8,004 nt of DNA, taken from Candidatus Poseidoniaceae archaeon (GTDB lineage Archaea; Thermoplasmatota; Poseidoniia; Poseidoniales; Poseidoniaceae). Below are positions 1 to 5,426 of this stretch, piece by piece. A program made the position numbers and the translations under genes. Each line of letters begins with the position of its first letter. Positions within the stretch are counted from its first letter, which is position 1. The notes under the pieces are model-generated. The model was given only the letters and a program-made list of their open reading frames with translations. It was not told the origin of the DNA and searched no databases. The stretch spans positions 1 through 8,004 of the forward strand of contig JAQXFM010000127.1 in the NCBI GenBank assembly GCA_029250305.1. The letters are read 5' to 3'.

Positions 1-756
1 CATGCCATCGTTGATTGTGTCTGGATTCAAGATCGCCGGCAACGAACACCAGAGGAGCGTGTGCATGACGCACATGCGTTTGCTCAGCGAGTGACTGAGA
101 AAGTGGGAATCCCTCTTGAGTACGAAGATCAGTATCGATTTATCGGCTTCTTACCAAGTCGAGTTCACGGAGCCGGTTCGCTGACGAAATACTGGGCCTT
201 TGGACAACATGGATTCAAACTGCGTGGTGTCGAAGCACGCCAACATTCCACATGCCCATGGATTGGAAACATGCAACGTGCAGCGCTCCAACTTTTGGTT
301 GAACATTCTGATGAGATTCACGGTCTTCCAACACCGGCCGGGCAACGAGCTGTGGCCCAGTTGCTGCGCAGTGAGATCAATTTACTTCGCACCAACAATG
401 TGGCGTTGGAAGACCTTGTGGTCGCTCGTCGAATCAACCGTGAACTTGAGCAGTTTGACGTTGCGACGTTAGCTCATGCTGCCTTGCTCCGAGGAAGGCT
501 CCACGGTGTCACGATTCCACCCGGTGGCAAGGTGAAGTTCGCTGTGATTGCTTCGAAAGGAACGGTCCAACATGAACGTGTGATTCTTCAGGAAGAACTG
601 ATGTCGGGCAATCCTCGACGTGAACGACCGAACATAGAGCACTATCAGGCCATTGCAATTCGCGCCATATGGGCAATCTTGTCTCCCTTTGGTTGGGATG
701 AGGAGGAAATTACGGCAGGCCATAAACGCATCACACTCAAATCATTCACTACCTGA
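1..756 (+). CDS. polB: Family-B DNA polymerase, probable PolB2 type, C-terminal part (5' end outside window)
   Basis: The frame is open from base 1 and gives 251 residues before the TGA at 754-756; the GTG at 61 is internal, not the start. The first residues, HAIVDCVWI, sit where B-family polymerases carry motif C (YGDTDS plus hydrophobics). After about 30 residues come GIPLEYEDQYRFIGF and then LTKYWAF...LRGVEARQHSTC, the archaeal-PolB palm/thumb pattern (KxRYxG...xxRGxExxRxDT). The tail includes AIRAIWAILSPFGWDEEEI, typical of the PolB thumb end, and finishes KRITLKSFTT, which lines up with the C-terminal PCNA-binding peptide of archaeal PolB enzymes (QVGLTSWL in Pfu/KOD). Only one motif-C aspartate (D5) is retained; the first is isoleucine. 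Loss of catalytic residues is a known trait of archaeal PolB2, described as an inactivated family implicated in damage tolerance. The exonuclease domain and motifs A and B are not visible. Family B is secure; PolB2 is an inference. The gene converges on the RecA-like gene 13 nt downstream. Confidence 0.88.
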   Translation, partial: HAIVDCVWIQDRRQRTPEERVHDAHAFAQRVTEKVGIPLEYEDQYRFIGFLPSRVHGAGSLTKYWAFGQHGFKLRGVEARQHSTCPWIGNMQRAALQLLVEHSDEIHGLPTPAGQRAVAQLLRSEINLLRTNNVALEDLVVARRINRELEQFDVATLAHAALLRGRLHGVTIPPGGKVKFAVIASKGTVQHERVILQEELMSGNPRRERPNIEHYQAIAIRAIWAILSPFGWDEEEITAGHKRITLKSFTT

Positions 757-769
757 ACGACACGTTTCA

Positions 770-1492
770 TCACTCAATTTGATGGTCTGTTCGTTGATCA
801 CTATGAGCATCAAGTCCAGTGTACTGATTGAGGTTGATCCCGTGTTGAGGCCATTGGCCGATGGCGCCACTTGGTTGATGCGAAAGCCAACGCCGTACGT
901 TTCGTCCTCGACCATGGACATGTTCCAGCAACTGGTGAGTTGCTTGCCGCTCGACGATTCTCAGCAGTTGTTGATGGCGTTTTGATTCTGGCTCATGCCG
1001 GGTGATCACGAGGACGGCTGTGTTGGTACGTTGTGCTACGGAGCGCAATTCTTCGATCAGCTGTCGCATCAAGCATCGAGCCTCATGATCGCTCACTTGC
1101 CGGTCAAGATGCATTGCAATGGGGGCGTCAATGACCACGAGGGGTGCTGCAGTGATGGAGACTTCACGCCCGAGGCGTTCCACGAGTGTGGTCAGTTGGT
1201 GTACGGTGAACCCTCTGCCTACATACAGTCGGTGCAAGTGTTCTCGAGCCGATGAATCCCGCACTGGGAAACGGTTGAGGATGCGTGCAGGGTTCATTCG
1301 GGAGGCACCATCAATCCAATGCACGCATTCACCTTGCATCAACGCCCCCACCGTCCAAGCCTCGGCATATTTTCGCATGCTGCGCCCCGCATGGCCATGA
1401 CCACGCAAGTGGTAGACATGCCCACGCAACGGAGCAATCACATCGAGGTCGAGGGTCACTTCCCGTCGTTGAACTGGTGCATAGGTTGCCAT
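770..1492 (-). CDS. RecA/RadB-like ATPase-fold protein with degenerate Walker A
   Basis: This 240-residue protein has the outline of a compact RecA-superfamily core, about the length of archaeal RadB and without an N-terminal HhH domain. A hydrophobic strand leads to GHGHAGRS (residues 31-38), which matches GxxxxGK[S/T] except that arginine 37 replaces the lysine. The segment HWIDGASRMNPARIL (58-72) fits the strand after the P-loop helix. LYVGRGFTVHQLTTLVERL (89-107) resembles the RAD51/RadB segment 'rvarafsaeql..lve'. PLVVID (117-122) is a good Walker B with D122, and AVLVITR (159-165) matches the following core strand. The C-terminal 75 residues are rich in His, Gln and Arg and are hard to assign. 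The ATG at 1490-1492 lacks a Shine-Dalgarno match (CCTTCCAAAGT precedes it), so the mRNA may be leaderless. The gene is divergent from dinB and convergent with the polymerase gene. By context it may act as a recombinase mediator or polymerase accessory factor; that role is inferred. It could equally be called a RadA/RadB paralogue. ATP hydrolysis may be weak or absent. Confidence 0.72.
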   Translation of the reverse strand: MATYAPVQRREVTLDLDVIAPLRGHVYHLRGHGHAGRSMRKYAEAWTVGALMQGECVHWIDGASRMNPARILNRFPVRDSSAREHLHRLYVGRGFTVHQLTTLVERLGREVSITAAPLVVIDAPIAMHLDRQVSDHEARCLMRQLIEELRSVAQRTNTAVLVITRHEPESKRHQQLLRIVERQATHQLLEHVHGRGRNVRRWLSHQPSGAIGQWPQHGINLNQYTGLDAHSDQRTDHQIE

Positions 1493-1611
1493 ACTTTGGA
1501 AGGTTGAGAATGAGGCCCACTTTCCTTCGCCTCACCCGTTGGATGAAAGTGAATGTAATCATGCCCCTTCATGTCATCAACTTGAAACACCGTGGGCAAT
1601 AGAGACGATGC
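1493..1611. promoter_or_regulatory. Divergent promoter region between recA-like gene and dinB
   Basis: The 119-nt gap separates the starts of two divergently transcribed genes, so it must contain both promoters. I see no convincing archaeal TATA box/BRE. It holds a perfect 7-bp inverted repeat, CACTTTC (1518-1524) and GAAAGTG (1545-1551), with a 20-nt spacer. It also holds CATGCCCCTTCATG (1560-1573), two CATG palindromes 6 nt apart. Either could be an operator, but arms this short occur by chance in a region of this size. Upstream of dinB only a weak purine stretch (AGAGACGA) precedes the ATG. Confidence 0.5.
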
Positions 1612-2745
1612 ATGAGGGCGGATGATGTGCAGCCCTCCTCGAATGAAGAGAAGATTCTTGTTCACTGTGACCTTGACGCTTTTTTTGCCTCAGTTGAAAT
1701 TCTTCACCGCAACCTCGATCCAGACCGACCGCTGATCATTGGCTCAGACCCGCAAGGTGGACGCGGGCGCGGCATTGTATCCACATGCAATTACGCAGCA
1801 AGGACCTATGGCATCCGCTCCGCCATGCCAATTGGCGAGGCGTGGCGGCGATGTCCAGGTGCTCCATTTGGACCGGGGCATTACATCAACGGGACGCGTG
1901 GATTGTACAGCCGTGCTTCTCGCAAGGTGATGGCTATTTTGCGAGAACCAGCAGAACACTTTGAAAAAGCTGGAATCGATGAGGCGTATCTTGACATCAC
2001 TCAGACAGTGGATGGCGATTGGGATGCTGCGTATGCGCTGTGCCGCGAATTACAATCATCGGTCGAGGAACAACTGGGTTTGACCGCTTCATTTGGGATT
2101 GCTCCGACCAGAATCCTTGCCAAAATGTCGAGTGAAATCAACAAACCAAACGGTATTTTTAGACTCCTACCTGATGAAACATTAGAATTTTTCACGGGCC
2201 GTTCGTTGAGGGATGTACCGGGTATCGGTCCAAAACGGGCGACGCAATTGGCAGAATGGGGGTTCAACAGCGTTGACGAAGCCTATGAGCTTGGTGAGTT
2301 GGCGCTTGGGCGGATCGCTGGCGAACGGTTTTCATCGTGGCTGATCAACGTCGTCGATGGTTCAACAAGTCGGGAAGTCAGTCCACTCAGGAGTCGGAAA
2401 TCCATCGGCAAGGAACGCACCTTTGCCACGGATCAAACAGACAAAGAGCATGTTCTCCAACACCTCCAATCCCTCGTTCATTATGTGATGACGAAAGCAA
2501 AGGCCATTGGGGTGGCAGGTCGCTTATGCGAAGTGAAAATCCGATACACTGGTTTTGAAACGCACACACACGGGCGTTCGATTCCAGTCGCAATGGATGA
2601 TGTGGATGTGTTCGCTCGCCTTGCAGAGCGATTGTTTGCATTGAATGTCGATCACAAACGGTCCATTCGTTTGATCGGTTTCAGGTTGGGTCAACTGGCG
2701 ATGCCATCGACCCGACAGGCTAAACTTCTGCTCGAAGAAGAATAA
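1612..2745 (+). CDS. dinB: Y-family translesion DNA polymerase IV (DinB/Dpo4-like)
   Basis: This complete 377-residue protein is of the usual length for DinB/Dpo4. It extends DNA past lesions with low fidelity. Palm motifs are intact: HCDLDAFFASVE places metal-binding D20 and steric gate F25 (Y12 in Sulfolobus Dpo4). The finger motif is STCNYAARTYGIRSAMPIGEA (57-77, with Y61 and R64). AGIDEAYLD (120-128) carries catalytic D123 and E124. ASFGIAPTRILAKMSSEINKP is the conserved palm helix, RDVPGIGP with GIG at 204-206 is the thumb helix-hairpin-helix, and the little-finger domain runs from about 245 to 355 (RSIGKERTF near its start, IRLIGFRL near its end). No canonical PCNA peptide is visible: the tail ends QAKLLLEEE, with no aromatic pair. 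The ATG at 1612 is preferred because the 19 residues before the first motif fit the family; the overlapping ATG at 1608 is out of frame and soon stops. It is divergent from the RecA-like gene and ends 1 nt from the valS stop. Identification is very secure. Confidence 0.97.
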   Translation: MRADDVQPSSNEEKILVHCDLDAFFASVEILHRNLDPDRPLIIGSDPQGGRGRGIVSTCNYAARTYGIRSAMPIGEAWRRCPGAPFGPGHYINGTRGLYSRASRKVMAILREPAEHFEKAGIDEAYLDITQTVDGDWDAAYALCRELQSSVEEQLGLTASFGIAPTRILAKMSSEINKPNGIFRLLPDETLEFFTGRSLRDVPGIGPKRATQLAEWGFNSVDEAYELGELALGRIAGERFSSWLINVVDGSTSREVSPLRSRKSIGKERTFATDQTDKEHVLQHLQSLVHYVMTKAKAIGVAGRLCEVKIRYTGFETHTHGRSIPVAMDDVDVFARLAERLFALNVDHKRSIRLIGFRLGQLAMPSTRQAKLLLEEE

Positions 2746-2746
2746 A

Positions 2747-5239
2747 TCACTCAAGCGAATGCATTCGGGTGAGTATGGCCGTGAACGCTTCGAGTGATTT
2801 AGGGATCTCGACACCACTCACTGGCTGGTTGAGTGAGATTCCTTGTTCCTTCTTGTAGCCCCATGTGTCACCGTTGAATGTTTGAAGCGTGGAAGACAAC
2901 GCTCGGAGTGCGTCACCCTTCTCAGTCCCCATTGCAACCTCTGGATGGGCCTGCTGAGGGAAAGCATCGACATCAACCGCTGATGCATCGTAAATGGTGG
3001 AGGACACGTGATGGGTGAAGAATGGGCACACCGGGGTGAACGCTGACATGAAGTCACGCACCACGCGATGGAGCGTCCATGCAGCGTTTGTATCTTCATC
3101 GTAAAGTCGTGATTTTACCATTTCCAGATAATGGCTTGGCAACACGCCAGTTCCGAATGTCTTGAGGGCTTGTGTCGCCGTGTAAATGTCGAGGTTTGCC
3201 CACGCTTTTTGGACCGTTTCCATGGTTGCCTGGAACTCTGATAAAATCCATTCATCTTCAACTGCTAGGCCATCAGGGCATGTATCAAGGTCATCTGGTA
3301 CCTCAAACTGGGATGCAAAGCGGGCTACGTTGAACAACTTGGTCAATACGCCGAAGTATTTCTTCTCAATTTCTTCTGGGTTGATGTGGAAATCATCGCC
3401 AACTTGGGCATCGCACGCTTTCCACAAGCGGAAACATTCGCTCCCGATTTTGTTTGCCCGCAAGCTGACTGTCTTGTCAGGTCCTTTGACCTTCCACGAT
3501 CCCGTTCGGCCGCCTGCTCCACATTCCAATACGGAGTCGGCATCGATCCCGTTGCCAAGGGATTTGCTCATCTTTCGACCCCACGGGTCCATGCCCAAAC
3601 CATCAATCCAAACATGCTTGAAACCAGGCTGATCGAGCAAAAGGGTGGATTTCAGTAAGGTGTAGTAGAGCCATGTGCGAACGATTTCTTTTCCTTGTGG
3701 TCGTAAAGCGGTTGGGAATGCCTTTTCGAACACGTCTGGGTGGTTAAGGTAGCCACTTACGAAAAGATTGGAGTTGGAAGAATCCATCCATGTGTCGAAC
3801 ACTTTTTCTTCGCCCACGATGGTGCCAAGGTCTTTTTCCATCTCAGAAAAGTCTCCAAGAACTTCTCGCGATGAGCGATCGAGTACTTGACTTCCCTCCG
3901 GTGGTGACTCGCACCAAGGTTGGACGTACATGCCAGTTGGAGGGACAATGATTTTGTCCTCATCATCGCAATACCAAATTGGAATTTCCGTGTGATACCA
4001 GCGTCGCCTCGAAATTGGCCAATCAATGCTAATGTTATCCATCCAATCAATGAGGAATTGCTTGTTTCTTGGTGGATGGAATTCCATTGCATCGGCATGT
4101 TCTTTGATACGATCTTGAGTGTGAGTTTGACGCACGTACCATTCTTTTAGCAAAATAATCTCAACTGGATTCTTTCCTCGCTCCGAAACAGGTATCTCTT
4201 GCTCGCGTTCGACGACATTGACCAACCGTCCTTCGCTTTCGAGGTGTTCAATGGCTGCAGCTCGTGCTTCGAGGACTGTCTGACCAGCAAACGGCCCTGC
4301 GAGTTCGGTCATTCGCCCCTCGAGGTTGATGGCTTGGAACGGTGTGAGGCCGAGTTCACGAAACACGGCCACGTCGTTTTGATCGCCAAATGAGCAGACC
4401 ATCAGGACGCCGCTTCCAAAGTCTGATTTCACCGATGGGTGCGTTTTGATTTCGACGCTTGTTTCGCGACCATCAACAGGCATTGGCAATTGAATGCGTT
4501 TTCCGACCAAGTGACTGTACCGCTCGTCATCAGGGTGAACAACAACAACGCCGCAAGCACAAATCAATTCTGGACGGGTCGTTGAAATCACAATCTCAGT
4601 TCCATCGTCGCAGGTCCATTGCACATCGATGAGTTTTGTTCGACGTGGCAACCGTTCCACTTCAGCATCGGCAATCGTGGTTCCCTCCACAGGGTCGTAG
4701 ATGTTGGGGCGCAAATCTTCAATGATGGCTCCTTTCTTGAACAATTCAATGAAGATTGATTGAGTGACGGTCCGGTATTCTGGAGAATCGGTGAGATACT
4801 CTCTGTCATAGTCGCATGAAAGGCCCACTCGGCGGGCGGTTTTCCTCATGGCTTGAGTGAATTCTTCGATGGTTGTTTTGCACATTTCTAAGAATTCAGC
4901 ACGATCGTATGTCTTCATCTTTCGCTTTGTGTTCTTCTCAACGGTGAACTCGATGTTGATTCCGTTACGGTCGACGCCCCACGGGAAGTAGACTTCCTTT
5001 CCGAGCAAACGTTGCGATCGGGCAATGACGTCAATCATTGAATATTGAGCCACTGCGCCGATGTGCCATGTGCCCGATGGGTAGGGTGGAGGCGTATCAA
5101 TGACAAAGAATTCCTTGTTGCTTTCAGGGTTGAAAGCATACCTGCGTGCATAGACCTGTGGGTCTTCTGTATGCGCTTCTTGGATTCGCTTTTCAAGGTC
5201 AATCGACCATCGTTTATCGCTTAGTGTCGGGGCTGGCAT
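2747..5239 (-). CDS. valS: Valyl-tRNA synthetase (class I, archaeal type)
   Basis: The enzyme charges tRNA-Val with valine in the cytoplasm and edits misactivated threonine. It is 830 residues from the chosen ATG, close to other archaeal ValRS. In order: DTPPPYPSGTWHIGA (48-62) carries the HIGH signature as HIGA; GVDRNGINIEF follows in the Rossmann fold; TTRPE (220-224) and DFGSGVLMVCSFGDQNDV mark the CP1 editing domain; VFDTWMDSSNSNL and KMSKS (556-560, then LGNGIDADSV) complete the active site; DEWILSEF (662-669) opens the helical anticodon-binding domain, followed by HYLEMVKSRLYDED. No C-terminal coiled coil is seen, as is usual in archaea. The frame opens at GTG 5260, but ATG 5237-5239 is favoured because AGGTGAGG lies just before it; the longer form adds MRGQVRH. 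The cysteines that form zinc knuckles in many homologues are missing (NIYDPVEGTTIADAE; SERGKNPVEI). IleRS and LeuRS were considered, but the GDQNDV and DTWMDSS blocks favour ValRS. Confidence 0.96.
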   Translation of the reverse strand: MPAPTLSDKRWSIDLEKRIQEAHTEDPQVYARRYAFNPESNKEFFVIDTPPPYPSGTWHIGAVAQYSMIDVIARSQRLLGKEVYFPWGVDRNGINIEFTVEKNTKRKMKTYDRAEFLEMCKTTIEEFTQAMRKTARRVGLSCDYDREYLTDSPEYRTVTQSIFIELFKKGAIIEDLRPNIYDPVEGTTIADAEVERLPRRTKLIDVQWTCDDGTEIVISTTRPELICACGVVVVHPDDERYSHLVGKRIQLPMPVDGRETSVEIKTHPSVKSDFGSGVLMVCSFGDQNDVAVFRELGLTPFQAINLEGRMTELAGPFAGQTVLEARAAAIEHLESEGRLVNVVEREQEIPVSERGKNPVEIILLKEWYVRQTHTQDRIKEHADAMEFHPPRNKQFLIDWMDNISIDWPISRRRWYHTEIPIWYCDDEDKIIVPPTGMYVQPWCESPPEGSQVLDRSSREVLGDFSEMEKDLGTIVGEEKVFDTWMDSSNSNLFVSGYLNHPDVFEKAFPTALRPQGKEIVRTWLYYTLLKSTLLLDQPGFKHVWIDGLGMDPWGRKMSKSLGNGIDADSVLECGAGGRTGSWKVKGPDKTVSLRANKIGSECFRLWKACDAQVGDDFHINPEEIEKKYFGVLTKLFNVARFASQFEVPDDLDTCPDGLAVEDEWILSEFQATMETVQKAWANLDIYTATQALKTFGTGVLPSHYLEMVKSRLYDEDTNAAWTLHRVVRDFMSAFTPVCPFFTHHVSSTIYDASAVDVDAFPQQAHPEVAMGTEKGDALRALSSTLQTFNGDTWGYKKEQGISLNQPVSGVEIPKSLEAFTAILTRMHSLE

Positions 5240-5242
5240 GTG

Positions 5243-5250
5243 CCTCACCT
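5243..5250 (-). promoter_or_regulatory. valS: Ribosome binding site of valS (AGGTGAGG)
   Basis: On the minus strand AGGTGAGG is followed by CAC and then ATG. The GGTGA core pairs with the archaeal 16S 3' end (ATCACCTCC) and lies 5 nt from the ATG at 5239. This decides the start against the in-frame GTG at 5260, which would place this SD inside the coding region. Confidence 0.7.
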
Positions 5251-5399
5251 GGCCCCGCACGCATCAATGGAGCGGGTCCATTTGGGGCTGACAGGACTCC
5301 CCTTTCAAACCAGCGGGTTGCCCGAGTGGACTCGTCGTTCTCTGTTCCTAATTTCAAATTGAGTGGACAATTCGTAGGCAGGGCTTTCAAGTGGGTGTG

Positions 5400-5421
5400 C
5401 CCCCAGTGAAGCGAAGGGGGT
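5400..5421 (+). promoter_or_regulatory. Ribosome binding site within a potential hairpin, upstream of RND gene
   Basis: AGGGGGT (5415-5421) is one mismatch from the archaeal SD AGGAGGT and lies 5 nt before the ATG at 5427. Its G-run (5416-5420) can pair with CCCCC at 5400-5404 across an 11-nt loop; a G-U pair (5399/5421) may add to the stem. The pairing would hide the SD. The stem is visible in the sequence; regulatory use is a guess. Confidence 0.45.
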
Positions 5422-5426
5422 TCACC

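Larger units (their letters stand above)
5240..5426. promoter_or_regulatory. Divergent intergenic region between valS and RND transporter
   Basis: The 187-nt gap separates two divergent genes and must hold both promoters. The only clearly AT-rich block is AATTTCAAATT (5350-5360), a 5-bp inverted repeat around one C. It could be a TATA-like element, but I cannot confirm it. GAGTGGAC occurs twice, at 5324-5331 and 5361-5368. Small potential stems are AACC/GGTT (5309-5320), CGAG/CTCG (5323-5334) and GGGG/CCCC (5284-5302). No tRNA or other recognised RNA fits. Confidence 0.5.

Noticed and set aside
61..756. GTG at 61 as a genuine start of a small 231-residue protein
   Set aside because: The frame is open upstream to base 1 and the residues before the GTG align with polymerase motif C, so the gene simply enters from outside the window.
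653..985. 110-codon open frame on the + strand across the polB end and the recA-like 3' end
   Set aside because: It overlaps conserved polymerase text at its start and has no RBS or recognisable motif; treated as a shadow frame.
995..1602. Several overlapping + strand open frames opposite the recA-like gene
   Set aside because: They are short and mutually overlapping, and antisense to a frame with Walker A-like and Walker B motifs in the right order.
3186..3632. 148-codon open frame on the + strand inside valS
   Set aside because: It lies fully antisense to a conserved, highly recognisable synthetase region that includes KMSKS, and its translation resembles no family I know.
5240..5260. GTG at 5260 as the valS start, adding MRGQVRH
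   Set aside because: AGGTGAGG lies inside this extension and is well placed for the ATG at 5239, which also gives a normal N-terminus.
5313..5329. tRNA-Leu/Ser-like start, GCGGGTTGCCCGAGTGG
   Set aside because: It resembles an acceptor plus D-arm, but no matching 3' acceptor strand, anticodon stem or T-loop (GGTTCAA) follows, so it is not a tRNA gene.
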